The notes below the pieces were generated by a model. That model made no database searches. It saw only the letters and a list, made by a program, of their open reading frames with translations, and was not told the origin of the DNA. A stretch of 64,000 nucleotides of DNA, taken from Galbula dea (taxonomy: Eukaryota; Chordata; Aves; Piciformes; Galbulidae). Location of the stretch: positions 1,110,816 through 1,174,815 of the forward strand of contig VWZX01009068.1 in assembly GCA_013399015.1 (NCBI GenBank). The letters run 5' to 3'. Each line of letters starts with the position of its first letter. Within the stretch, counting starts at the first letter, position 1. A program made the translations under genes and the position numbers. Below are positions 39,336 to 52,800 of the stretch, piece after piece.

Positions 39336-40453
39336 ATTTACACACTGTAAAACTTGTTAATGCCATGACAGGGATTAAATGACAATTTAGACTGTTATAG
39401 CAAGATACTGGATTCAGTCCTAAGAACAGAAGAACGTTAACCAGTAGGAAGTAAGTTACTATAAAGAACAACTGCTGCCAATCTGCTGTTTAAACTTTTC
39501 AGCTATTCAGCCCACCCCTTAGTCTCAGACATTGTTACACTGTGATGGTTTCAGTGCGTCTCTTCTCAGCAATGCAATAAAGGAACAATTGCAAGGTCAT
39601 GAGGACCACAATCAAATATCTCCCAGGTCCTTGGAAAAAGTACAAACTCACTTTGGGAAGAAGACTTTGGGGAAGTGGGAGGGAAGAAGAGGGAGTTACT
39701 CAAATAAGGCATCTGCCTAACCTCTGCCTGGGTTAGGACACTGGACAAAATGCCAAGGTTGGCCCTAGACATAGAAAGCTGATAGAGTCAGAGCCCCAGA
39801 ATATCCATAGGCATTTTTCCTGTAGCAGAGGCATGTTAACCACTACATCTGTGCCTGCAGAAATGGCGTGGGCAGAGAAAGCAGCAAATCCAACTTTGGT
39901 CTGCTGGTACTCATCAGAGGAAGTGCTTACCACCACTGCCCCAGCCTTTGAAAGCTGTGCTAACATTCCTGAAAGGCAGAGCAGCTCAGAGTGCAATGCC
40001 TGGGGCTCAGGACTCCCCAGAGTTTATGACTATTCAAACTACTATGTTTTACTCTTCACTCCTGGATGGCTACTCTGCCATTCTCAGTCCTCTAGCTGAA
40101 CTAGACACACTTCACTTTAAGTGGATCCAGTGAAAGATAGAACAGGCCATGTTTAAATGATTGGTGCTGGCTTCTGAAAACACAGGCATTGATTTCCTGA
40201 ACAAGACTATAAATGGAAAAAGACTGATTGAGTTTGAGTCCCCTCATAGGAAAACAACTTATTATTACTGATAAAATGTTTACTCAATTCCATTTTATTG
40301 TCTGAAAAAAATCCATACACAAGAAAACAACAAAACCCAAAAATAAACAGCCCTGTGAAAATGGCTATGCCAAATGCTTCTCTGCCACATTTAACATCTC
40401 TCTAATAATATTTTTATAATTGTTTCAGAATGAAAATGTGTAACATAACAATC

Positions 40454-40593
40454 TGCAAATGGTTCATGCATATTCATGCCTTCCATGTGTTAACTGCTGG
40501 GGAATGTTTTGAGATTGCTTCATATTATAAATTGTTACTTATTTACCATGCCAGTTGGTGACTCTGAGGTAGCATATGCAAAATGAATTTGCA
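40454..40593. promoter_or_regulatory. Cluster of POU/octamer-like sites (candidate enhancer)
   Basis: Four octamer-related words fall within 140 bp of non-repetitive AT-rich sequence. They are TGCAAAT (40454-40460), ATGCATATTCAT (40466-40477), ATGCAAAA (40576-40583) and ATTTGCA (40587-40593). The second differs at one base from the palindromic POU dimer element ATGCATATGCAT. The last two form an inverted pair (TGCAAA and TTTGCA with 5 bases between). POU proteins are known to bind such words. That they do so here is inference from sequence alone, and AT-rich DNA yields such words by chance fairly often. Confidence 0.3.
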
Positions 40594-41566
40594 GTTTCCA
40601 TTACAGTTAGTTGAAATTTTCCAGTGAAATACTTTTTAAATTTAAAAAAAAAAAAAAGGAATCAGCCCTCACTATTCATTAAGAAGGTCATGCTTTGTAG
40701 AAAAACATTTATTCTGGTGATTTGACAAAATATGGATAGGTTTTCATGACAAGCAGTTTCTTAACATCCAGGAAGATCACATAGGTGAATTCTGGATGCT
40801 CCAGAGTAGCTCCACTGTGGGAGTAGTCCCCACATGGCTCTAATCTGGCAAAATCTTACTGTGGGCACATAACTCCAGATCAGCTCTGAAACAGCCACCT
40901 CTACAATGATGTTTCCAAGAACCCTGCTGCTAAATAAGAAACTCAAAAGTTTGGGAAATATATCCCTTGCCAAAGGTCATCTCCTGGCTCCACAGTAAGT
41001 GTCTACAGCTTAAATCTTAAAACTTCCAAAGTCTGTGCTATTGAATTGGTAGCCAGGACTTTGCAGCCCTGCCTTCCATGATGTCAAGATGCAATTCCCA
41101 AACCTTACTCACATAAAACATAATATGCAAAGCTAATAATGACATATACAAATTATTAGAGAATGTAAAGGGGTTTTTTGAGGGCCCAGAGTAATTTCCA
41201 ACTTCTAAAAGCAGATGTGGTTAAGAATACCTTTTTTTTTCTTCACCCAGGAATAAAAATATTTTGCCTCTGCTTTATTATATTTATGTAGTCCTAAAAT
41301 GGTTTAAAAATATTAAAACAAAAAGCAGAGTCTGAAATTTAAAAAAAAAACAAACCAGACATAAAAAAGCTGCTGGAAAGGTTTTCAGCAGACTGCAAGT
41401 GTGAAATGTGAAATATCAAAGGATCAGGTCCCTTGTTTTCTGAGCAACACATAACTGAATTCATAGCAGAAAAGGTAAATTATTTTGAGGAACCAAACCC
41501 CTTTGAAATTAATGTAAAAACATCCACATGTTCTGAATTAGGCCCTCTATTAACAAAGATGATTTT

Positions 41567-41582
41567 ATATACATATGTATAT
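41567..41582. repeat. 16-base perfect palindrome
   Basis: ATATACATATGTATAT is self-complementary and contains the NdeI-like core CATATG. It sits in a TA-rich microsatellite-like patch and is probably a by-product of that composition. Confidence 0.85.
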
Positions 41583-41814
41583 GCACTTGTATACAGACAG
41601 ACCAAGAGATAAACTGAGTACAAACTTAATGGGATGGACAATAGCGTAGCTAGTGCTTACACTATCTACTGTGCAGTATCTAAATGTGCTGTGTCTCTTG
41701 CTGTGCAGAATATTCAGTCCATAAGAGTGGACTTTCTTCCCTCTTTTGTTCAGATATTTGCAGGTCACCTTTCCACTCACTCAGAAAAGTGAAACTTTCT
41801 TTTTTTTTCTCCAG

Positions 41815-42087
41815 TCATGTTCCATCTATCACACTGTACACTTAGAGAGGAGGGAGCATACGTGTCAGACACAGAAAATGAGAGACAGAACAAAAAGAAA
41901 TAAGACCCTGAAGGAAAGAAAGAGAGAGATTCTGAAAGCAGAAACAGAAGTGAGAGAGATAAGGGACCCTAAAATAGAGATAAATCAACAGAGAATCAAG
42001 CCCCTGAAACAGAAAATGAAAAATTTCCCTGAAGAGAAAAAGGCAGCAAGGGACATTTGTCCATCAGAAGTACCTCCAAGTCTCTAA
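41815..42087 (+). other. Exon-like open frame, unproven
   Basis: A strong-looking splice acceptor, a pyrimidine run ending TTTTTTTTTCTCCAG, ends at 41814. The frame that follows stays open for about 90 codons to a TAA at 42085-42087. The translation is very rich in Lys, Arg and Glu (for example MRDRTKRNKTLKERKREI) and could form a charged helix, but it comes from a purine-rich stretch that would give such residues anyway. I recognise no family. No poly(A) signal stands out just after the stop. It may be a terminal exon, part of a non-coding RNA, or nothing. Confidence 0.15.
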
Positions 42088-43822
42088 GAATTTTAATATT
42101 GTGTTGTTATTCCAGCCACAGGAGGAAAATTCCTCTATATCATTAATGGACATCCTACTAATCAGCCATTTCTAGTGTAATGTTTAACATAGATTCACAG
42201 GATGAACAGTCACTCTCCTTGCCTTATCAGCACTATGGTTCTCTGCTTACTTGGGAAAAGAGAAAGTAATCAATATGAGATGCACAAACATCTAGGAAAC
42301 AACTCATTGGGAGAGGTGGTCTTAGTTGCTAGATAAATGTCTGATTTGCTGTGGAAGAACCATCCTAGCCCAGCACTTCACAGTCAGCTATTCTGCAGTC
42401 TTCTACACTTTCCTCTGTGGTAGCTTGCAACATTTCCCAAAAATGAAGGGGAGCAGTTTGGTACTAAATGAATTAATAGTCCAAAATCAGCTGAATGGGT
42501 CAGCTAAGGCAGCTGGAAGTGGAAAGAACAAAGGGAGGATGTCTATGCACTAAACCAGATGTCCTTCTATTCCATCAGTTACTCAGATCATCTGGTGTTT
42601 AATCAGCCGCAGAGCTGAGGCTTGAAAGTGCAGTCTGCTTTGGGTGACTGCTGCTTCTTTGCTCAAAACCCATCTCATCTAAACAGACTGCCATCAAAGT
42701 TTGATAGGTCTCTGAGATAAGTAGACATGTTCCTCCCTCTCTTTTTGCCATGGTTTTTCATCTAGCATTAACTTCCTCCTGGTTGGTTTGTTGTTTGGGT
42801 TTTTTTGCTTCTGACTACACCATTTGCTTATGTAGCTATTTCTGAAATAGAAGTGGAGGATGGGGAGGGCAAACGACCAGGATATTCTTAAATCTAGAAC
42901 ATTAATTGTCTGCAGAAGATGAGCATTGTAAACAGTTCACAGAGGGCATCAAAGCTCAATTACATTAAAAATAAGCTCTTTTGCCTCTTACACTTTAGTG
43001 TCCAGTTGAGAATGCCCATGCTCATCCCCCTTTGAAAATTTAGTTTAGAAAACTAAGTGAACACTCATAGGCTTAGAAGGACATAATTTGTTTTATAGTC
43101 TAAACAAATCTTTCCTGGGAGGAGCTAAAATTCCATTCAGGTTTGTACTCTAATGAATATGCAAGTGTTCATCTCTAAATTGGAGCAGCTTTCAGATGGG
43201 AGACAGAAGATTTACTGTTCCAGCACAGCCAACAACAGCCTGGTCACTAGGGTGCCTGTTTGAAATGTGAGCTGTGCTGAAATCACTGCCACCATGTAAG
43301 CAGAGTAGGTGGTGGAGCATGGCTTGCTTGTATCCCAGATAACTGCCTGAATACTGGGGACATCTGCAAAATATTTTCTGTATTACTAGTTACACTTTTA
43401 TGTGACTGTCTGTGACTTAGCTTGTCCCTAGTTCTTCTGCTTAGGGTATGACTGGTACAGCTTCCTTGTTGCATAGTTTGAGCATTTGGATGTCTGGGAG
43501 CAGCTGGAACTAACCTGACCTATGATTTAGTATATTCTTTTTCAATTTTAGGTGGCATCCAAACTGAGATATCTTGTTAAGTGGCAGCTGACAGAAACTC
43601 AACACCTGAAGGAAAAAAGATATGTCATTAGGCAATGCTGAGGAACAGTTATGAGTAAAGGGGCAAACAGATATTTAAGAGCAAGAAAAACTGGACCTCA
43701 GTCTTTTGGTTTTTTTAACTTAAGCTGCCTTCTTTGGAAAGCAGGTTCTCATTTTGCATGTTACAGTACAAAATGTACCTGACAGAGTTTGGGACAGGTA
43801 GACAGAAGCAATACAGTTACTG

Positions 43823-43885
43823 AATTCATGGAATGGCCTGGGTTGGAAGGGACCTTAAAGATCATCTAGCTCCAACCCCCCTAAA
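43823..43885 (-). mobile_element. CR1 LINE 3' stub
   Basis: This short CR1 remnant reads on the plus strand GAATTCATGGAATGGCCTGG, then GGTTGGAAGGGACCTTAAAG and ATCATCTAGCTCCAACCCCC. Only about 63 bp of the 3' end were inserted or survive. It contains no coding part. Confidence 0.9.
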
Positions 43886-46800
43886 TTGGAGGGGATTGAA
43901 GGAATATCTAGAGCAGTGCTTAACAGCATTGATACACAACTCTAAGCAAATCTGTCTCTGTATCCACTAAATGTCACTAAACAGCACCTAGTAAACCATG
44001 GAAACAATGAAAGCAAATTCCAGAATGTCTTTGAAGGAATAAAACCCTGGACTTTCTATTCCCTCTGATGTTACATGCTAGGCTTCAATAGAACAAGGAG
44101 AGGAGAGAACAAAAGTCACTTTCAATCTGTTTCTTATTCATAATGTTCAACTTGAAGACCTGGCCAACTTGGCTATGATGGGTTGTTAAATGGATCAGCC
44201 TAGGGCAAGAAAATGAAGCTAAGTGTACTCTAAAAGTTTGGGGAATTTGGATCAGGGATTATTCCATCTGTTTAATGGCAAGACAGACACAATGTGGTTG
44301 ATGAATGATGGAAGTGCTTTTTATCACTCTGGTGTTAATGACATAATGAAGGTCTTTTAAGAGGGTAAATGTAGTGTCCTATAAATCTGCTTCTATACAT
44401 TTTCCTTCATTTATCAAATATTAAAGGGATTTTCACCTTCTGTTCTAGAAATTGCTGCAGAGCTACTACATTGATTTAAGAAGGCTTTTAGCTGCTTTGA
44501 TGTCTATTATATTTTACCACAATAGTGAACAGGGTTTATTTCATCACATATTCCATTTAAAAGGTTTCAATATTGATAAAATCGAGGAAGATAGGTATGT
44601 AATAAATTGTCTTATTTTAATAGGATCATTTCAGATAGCGGAGTCTGAGGAAAGAACCTGTACTAAATTTATACTAAAAACAAGTTGAAGTTTTACAACA
44701 GTTTAAGCCTTTTGATAACCTACCTCCTTGCAATCTGTTTATCAGGTGACTATGAGAGGAGACCCTTATCCAACATCTTTTAAAGACGATTTCTGTTTTT
44801 TTCATCTTTCAGTTGTTAACAGTAATTCTTGAGAGTTTTGGCAATCTGGAGAATCAGTAATCCCCTGCAATTAATCCTTCCAAAAATAAAAACAAACTAA
44901 CAGAGATGGATTAATTTTTCTCCTTCTGTATCTTATCTTTTCATTCCCACTTTCATTTATTTCCTTTTGCATTTTCCTTTCTTCTTTTAACGTTTCCTAA
45001 GCAGTATTTAAGAATTGATGATACATCAGTCTGAAATATTCTATAAAGAAAAGATTACATTTGGAGGTTAAAAAAGGATATGAAAAATGGCTGTGCTGCT
45101 TTTTATAGAAATATAGATTTAAAGAACATGATGCAATTGCTGACATAGATGTCTAGTGCTATTAGGGATACTCCTGAGTGCCTTTCAGGAGACACCTGCT
45201 CTCCAGCTATGAGAGGGCTAAGGGTTCCTGCGGGTCCTGTGTCACATCTGACAGTCTTGTCCTGCTGTCTCAGACAACAGAAGGCATCCCAAATGCCACT
45301 GGAAAGTTGCAATTGGGCAAGAGAACTGAGCCCAAAGGTGGGATTTCAGTCCAAGTTAAAAACAAAGCATAGATGTTTACAAATTGGCTGGGTGTCCAAT
45401 CTCTTCTTACAATCAGTAGAAACTTGGTAGGAGCCCAGCAAGTCTGGAGTCTAAGGAGCTATTTAGGTGACAAAGTGTGCATGTTAACTCAGGGTAAACT
45501 AAACACCTCTAAAACTTCATTAATTTTATTCCCTAAATCTCTTATACATCTACCTTACAATGTAGGCACTGACATTTAAGTGACTACAATCTCAAGCTAA
45601 ATGCCAGCCACAATATCCTAGATATTATAGCAAGGTATGAACTATTCAAGTGCCAGCACAGATAACAAATTGAAGACCAAGATAATTTTAGTGACTTTAC
45701 TGTTTAATCTGTGGTGTTCTCTTCAAAAACACTGAGATAAGAGGGCATCCAGATAGCCACAGATTAAGGATGGCAGTGCTGCTTTCTTGGTTAAATAGCA
45801 ATGCCACCTTTTGTACCTTGGATTGAATTTTGGCATGCCCTGCTTCCAGAGGAAAGTAGATCAACTGGCTGTCCTCAGAAAGACACATCTTCTGTCTCTC
45901 AGGTATCATAACACCATCTAACCCTCAAGCACTACATTTTGTCTTGTCATATATGATAAAGAGAATATTTTTTCTTGTTTCCTGTTTTCAAGATTAAAAT
46001 GGATACGAAACCCTTAGTAGCCAGCAGACACTGATATTTTGAACAATTCTGCTTTAGAATTAAGACAAATTCTTCCTAGGCAGAAGGAAACATTGCAGCT
46101 TGCAAAACCTGGTTTGTGTTATTTGCTTGAATGAGACACAAGAAAGGAAATGAAAAATACAAACCTACAAGCATATCTTTCATATGGCTATCACTTCCCT
46201 CTGCCTTCAGACTATGTGAAGGCCTCCTAATAATCTGAGAAATGGATCTCTTCTTTATGTTACCAAAGAGATAATGCAGTTCAACTGGATCATGGAAAGG
46301 ACAGAGAAAAGAGAAGAGAAGGAAACTGGAAATCAAGAGTGTTCAGAGCCAGGAAAAGATCTAAATACTTAAGAAACAGATCTCAAGCACAGCTCTGGCA
46401 CTTAAACATAAGAACATCATTCTATACTTAAAAGTTCTTCAGGCACATGGTATTGTCCCCAGAAATCCTCCCTGGAACTGCCTGTATCTATTTCCAGATT
46501 TCAGTAAATCCAAATCATTCCTCTGTGTGATCTCGACTGGATTTATCAAATCCATTGAAATCCTTGACTTCCTCATTGTAAAGGTCAAAATTTTAGAGAT
46601 ACTGTCAGAGAGTGAAAGAGATTTCCCCTATAGGTAATATTCTCCTAGTCAGAGTATTCCTCTGAGACTTGGGAGAGGAAGTTACCTCTCCTAGCCACAG
46701 GGAGTTTTGACACAAACTACTTCCAGGAAGATCCTAATCAAAGGAAACTTGTTTCCAAAATGTGGCCCTATATTGAAAGAATTCTCAGTTTTTCTATTCA

Positions 46801-49800
46801 GATGGAAACCACAATATACACAACTCTGCCCAGAGCACAGCAGGCAAAACTCTGTGTGCAGAAAGGAAATTTAGATTAGAGAGTGCTGGACAAAAATCTG
46901 CTTCAGTTTAATAACACACAGACTTTGCTTTCAGAAGTACCTATTATTGTGTGCATGCAAAGCAAATAATGCAGAAAAAGTGCAAAAAATAATCATCCTT
47001 ACAAAAGCCTGTCCATTTTGCCTAGTTTTCTACCAACTACTTAGTGGAGGAAAGAGTATGTTCTCTTCCCAGCTCTGACATTTTCTACAATGCCCTTTTT
47101 TAAGCCAAAATCCAACAGCTGTATTTATCATTGCAAAATCAGAGCATGGGTCAGACACTGTAATCATGCAGCTGAGCTAATAGCCCTGCTGCATAAAAAG
47201 GGTTATGGGTAATGTATTAAAGAGTCACTATGGGCTTGTGATAAGAAGTCAGATGAAATTGTTCAAATCAAATCATAGCAAAAATTCCCTTGTCAACTAA
47301 TTCAAATCTTTCCAGGCTTCAAATATTTTCCTGTAACTCGTTTCCTGATTGAGCTTTAGAAGTCTTCATGTCTCAATCCTTCCTGCAAACAGAAGCAATC
47401 TGATTTTCTCACTTTAGTCTCATTGAGACTGCTGGCAGGAAGGTGACCCACAGGATTCAAGCCCCAAAACAGATGTAGCAAAATAATAGAAAAGTTATTT
47501 TCATAATTTTACCAATAGACTGGAAGGGAGGCAAACTGCAATGAAGAGAGATATTCTGATGTGATTTTCAGTGGAGTTTTGCAGATTGGGTTCCTGTGCT
47601 TTGGCTATGTTTCATACAAACCATTACACTTTTGAAATGAGCCTGGGAGTCTAAGCTTTGTTCCCTATTGCTAACTGAGATGATGCAAGACCAATCTTTC
47701 AGTTCTTGTGTCTCAGCACATTTGAGCAATTTCATATGCAGGCCATAGAGTGTGAGCCTCCATTAAAAGTGTCCTGATCTGTTAATGTACCTCACTGATG
47801 TCAGTTTGGAAAGGCAAAGATGACACAATGAAGACTGGCAATCTTCAAAGAGATCACACATTACAGAACAGAGCATAGGGGTTAAGTGAACTAGCAAATC
47901 TGTCACCTAGAGACACCTTCTTGCTCTGGTTATCAAAGGTGAACATGTCCTGCAGGATGCATGAGAGGAGGAAGACTAAGTCAATAAAGCACTCTGAAAG
48001 TCTCTCAGCAGGATATATAAAAGCCCTCTCTTTAGCAAAGGCCAACAGGTCTAACACTCCATTTGTTCAAGTCCTCCAATTTATTCACTGTTTTCTTCAG
48101 TGAAAATAAGATACCCCCAGAAAACCCAGTACAAATGTTGGATCATTGTCCATGGGTAAAAAAGAGTGACACATAGCAAGTGCCTAAGTACTTACCTTCC
48201 ATAGTGACTAATTTAGGGAAGATGTCTCCTCGTGATTCTCAGCTGCGGCAAGAATCCTGGATTACAATTTCTGTGTTTCAATGCAGATAAATAGGATACC
48301 TTTGTAAGGGTCTCTCTGCAGAAAGATAAGAGGCTATCCTGGTCTGGGACTAGCAATGGATTTCTTTTTCTTCCAAGGTTTTCCTACATCCACACTGATA
48401 AGCATTCAGCCTTCCCCTAAAAATACATAATTTTCCTGCAAACCATTCTTCTATACTTCTCAGATTGAAAAGTCAAAAAATCACTGGATCACTGGACACC
48501 TCAGAATACAGACTCTTATTGTAAAAGGTTCAGGTGTAAGAGAGAGAATGTGGAAAATTTGAACTGATGTCCCACCATAAGGTAGCATGGGTAGGACAGA
48601 GCATAAAAAGGTAACTGAGATAAGTCAAGTCACTGCAGAGAAAACAGTTTCTACAGAACCTTCCTATAATTATTATATGGGGTTGGAGGATTCTGGAGCA
48701 AACATTAATAGGAAAAATACTCCAGGCTAGTAAAAGTAAATTAAAAATAAGAACATGTGTTATATTCTCAGTGAACCAAAATACCTACTGGGAGAAGGAG
48801 AGTAAAGTCATTAGCATTATTTGTTAATCATTACCACTTATGAGGAGGTACATCAATGTATGTCTATAGATTTAGGCCCTGTGGTTTTAGTGCTGGAAAA
48901 CAGCTGCAGAGTATGGCTGAGTTTCATAACAGACTCCCAGAAAAGATCAGCCCCTGGCAGTAGAATGAGCTGTTTCCAGAAGTTTAAAGAGGCAGTCATT
49001 AAGGAAAATGTCAGCTCTAAATTTATTTTCCCTGTTTCTTTCTTCTTTGTCATCTGCTATGAATTGGTCCCCAATGGCTTTGCCATTTTAATTTAATCTG
49101 GACTCAGATATGAACAACAGGTCTTTCAGAGCACTGAGAGAAGGCAGCAGACAAGCACTTCTTGCTGTTTCTGACACTGCAACTGTACAGACTGGAACTG
49201 GGAACTCAAGAACTTTTATCATTAACAATATAAAGAAGATATTGCATTGCCTGGTAAGGTTTATTTCTCTATATAGTCAGGCCTAGATTAGACATAAATT
49301 TACATGTCTCTGTATTAATGATGAAGACATTTTACTGTTGTATGTCATCTAAATCTATGATTATCCAAACACAATTTAGGAAAAGGCAGCAAAATATGAC
49401 CAAAACCAATCATAACTAACTACATCTCTAATTTTATTTTTAGGTGACACTAATCCCACTCTTAGTAGTATACCTCCTGAAGTTTGCTGTGATTTACATG
49501 TGTCAGTCATAAGGCTGGTTATTGATCCATCATGTCAACAAAGCAGATGTTGAAGATACATTTATGGCTCACAGAGAAGTTCCTGAGGGACTCACATCAC
49601 AAAATTTTCCACTCAACCAGACAGAATAAGCCACTGAACAAAACAGGACCCAGTTAAAATCCATTAGTTTCAGGGGTTTGTTCAGGTTACCATAAAGATT
49701 GATGCTACTCAGAAAGCTGAGCTTCCTCACAGTCCTAAAAGAGTTTAATATTAGAACTCATAACTAAACATTTTGCAGTTGTTCTAATGAGGATGAACAG

Positions 49801-52800
49801 CAAAGTGCAAAGCCAAAGCACAGGAACAGTTTCATGAGAACAGTTTCATGAGTCTCTTAAGAAGCAAAAAAAGTTTTCAAGGGTTTTCCTCAGCCCCTCA
49901 TGCATTTCTAATGCAACAAGCTGAAAAGGGTTGATAATCATGAAACTGCAGTAAATGTGCCATGAGATAAGTCAAGTAGCTTTCAGAAATTCTAATAAAT
50001 TCTTTTCATAACACATTAGCATATTCTGCCCTGTGGATCTCATTTTTACCTATTAGAGAACTTGTCTGAGATCAGACAAAAGAACTTTTCTGTTCTACTG
50101 GCATGCTGAGTGGAATTCATTATTAAACATTGTGCTAGGTTAATCTGATTTGAGGAAAAAACCTAAAGATGCAGGGGATCCTTTTATAAAGATAACATTT
50201 CCTGAGTTAAATTAGATAACTGAAAGAAAATGCCCACCAGAAGAAAACAAGCTTGCAATTTATCTTTTTTTTTTTCCAACATTCCTCCTTCCAGACTAAG
50301 CAGGCAATACTGATCTGGCTGACTGAACTGTCCAGGAGACAGCCCTGAACTATGTACCATGCAATGCCTGATATATTTCTTCATCTTCCTTAAGAAAATC
50401 AAAAAGTCTTATGAAGCTCTTTTCAGATAAGACCTCTGAAGCTCCTGGTGAGGATTCTCAGACAGAAGAATGAATGGGGCACTGTTCATAAAAAAGATTT
50501 GTGTCTTTGGTCCAAATGCTCAGGTATTATGGTGCTCTGCCACTCAGTCTCAGACATAGTACAGGATCCAGCTAAGCTATATAGCTCCCAGTGCTTCAAT
50601 TACTGCTCAGACCTTGTGACATATTTTGGAACCCTTATTCTGAGGTAAATTCCAGATTTACTAAAATTTGACCCTTTCTCTTCCTATCTTCACCATCAAC
50701 CTAAAATATGGGGCTCATTTAAAGAGGGGGCCACTTAAATCCAAAAATTAGCCACCCACATTCACACTGACTATAAGTGTATTCCTCCAGGGAGGCACAC
50801 AAGCCTGCACTTTTTCTTTCATGGTACTTTGAAATTTTACCCCAGGGAAAAAAAAGGTGAAGTTGCCTTAGTGCTTTGGAGTGAAAATCTTGCAAGAGTA
50901 TATGAGCAAAGCCCTAGCAAGGCAATGGTGTCTAATGTATTCTCTTCAGCACCTGTGTTTAAGCCTCTCTGCTTCTGATGCTGCTCCCTCCACACTTGTC
51001 CAGAAATCAGGGCCACAGTGGTGTAAAAAAATGTTTCTTCCTTGGTAAACTGCTGTAAAGATCTTAAGGATGGAGAGACAGTACATGAGAAAAGTGACAC
51101 TGCACATACTGTCTTCCGTGGGATTTCTACCCTACTGAATGCAAACTTGAATACCAGTCTTGGCTGGTAATTTACTCTCCAAGTCTCAGGTTCAATTTAA
51201 CTGGATTTTCTCCCATGTGAGAATGAAAACCCCACTAGATTGGCTTGACTACAAACACTGCAGACAGAGCTAACACTGTTCATTCTGTGCTTTTCTCCAT
51301 CCCTTTTCCGAATGCTGCCTGAAGTTCTGTTGCATCCTTGGGTGAGGAAGATGACATCTGCTTCCTGAATTAATTCCATGAGAGGCTGTCTGCATGGAAG
51401 GGTTGTGTAGCTCTGCATACTACTTTTGAAGGTGGAGAGGAAGATCTCAAATTCAGGTATAATCAAGCAACAGGTTTTGAATTCTTTACTATGGTGCAGA
51501 GGGAACAAAATTCAGGCACCAAAGCCTGCTAGCTAGTTCTCTTAATAGTACAAAAGGTCACTTTTTCCAAATGCTTAAACTCTACCCTCAGGCTTCCAGG
51601 ATTATTGCTGTGTCATTATTAAGCAAAATCTCACTGTATTAAGCAGCAGCCATTGCTTTTAAAAAGACACAGACACTCATTCTGCCAGGCACAGCATGGC
51701 TGTTAAAAAGAAAACAAACCCAAGAAATCCTTATCCCATAAGCAGCAAAAACCACGTGTAAAAATAAAGTATGTAATTAAAATTGACATTTCCCTGGCTC
51801 CTGCTTCCACTGGCAGACGTCTTACTGAGGTCTGGCAGGTGTTCACAGGATTGCCAACCCCCTCTGTTAATTCTCTGCATGACAAACAGTGAGAATATAT
51901 TATTTCTCTAAGTCAAATTCTGAAAAATTAATTGAAATGTTTGACTACTCACCCAAAATAAAAACATATAAAAGCATACCTCAGGCATCCTTCAGTATGG
52001 GAAACTGGATGGAAAATGCCCTAAGACTCAGTCTAATGCTAACTGGAATATCAGAGACCCCAAGTTTCACTCTGTGACAAAAGTGAGGACCTGCACCAGC
52101 AGCCATGTACCAGTTCTGCACTGAGGGCCATGAACAAACAATAAATACTTTTCAGGGCATAGCAGCAGCTTTGCTCACTACAACTAGACAGTCATAAGTG
52201 AACAAGATATCATGGTTTACTACCATAATTTGACAGATTTGTTCATGGTCAGAAAGTGTAGGCTTTACATCTGCAAAGGGATAGCACACCCAGAATATCA
52301 GTGCCATAATTCATTGGAGAAAGAAGTGACTTTATCACTGGAGAAGATCTGTTTATAATCTAATTTAGGCAAAGCAACACAAAGCAGCAAGGCTAGTTGA
52401 AAGTATAACCTCTCAAAACACATATAGTGCAGACACTGTCTCCCCTGCACCAACTATTTCACTCTACAGATCCCACTGAGCTGCATCACTTGCTAATTTA
52501 CAGACAACCTCAGTCTTGAGCAGAGAGAGTTCATCTCCTATGCATCCCTGGCTTCACTCACAGCACAGGAGGCAAGGCAAAACGATCCACAGCAGAGATA
52601 CATCTAGTCCACCTGGACAGTGGCAGCAGCACTCCTAGACCTGCTTGCCTCTTTAGAAACTGTGTCCTGAACACTAACAGGAAAACATCCCATGTCTGTC
52701 ACACTAAATGGATTTTGTATTCTATTAGCAAATATTTTGTATCTGCAGGGAACCTTTCAGTTGTACAACCACAAACTGTACTCAGGTCACATCCTCCCTC

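Larger units (their letters stand above)
39336..43822. other. Non-coding stretch with possible regulatory and exon-like parts
   Basis: No gene is confirmed. Besides the entries given separately (octamer-like cluster, exon-like frame), it holds an A14-type run after TTTAAATTT at about 40637-40658, an A10 run near 41341-41350 and a 16-base palindrome at 41567-41582. The minus frame 39733-39996 and plus frame 39833-40099 overlap in a less AT-rich patch and carry no known motif. Confidence 0.5.
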
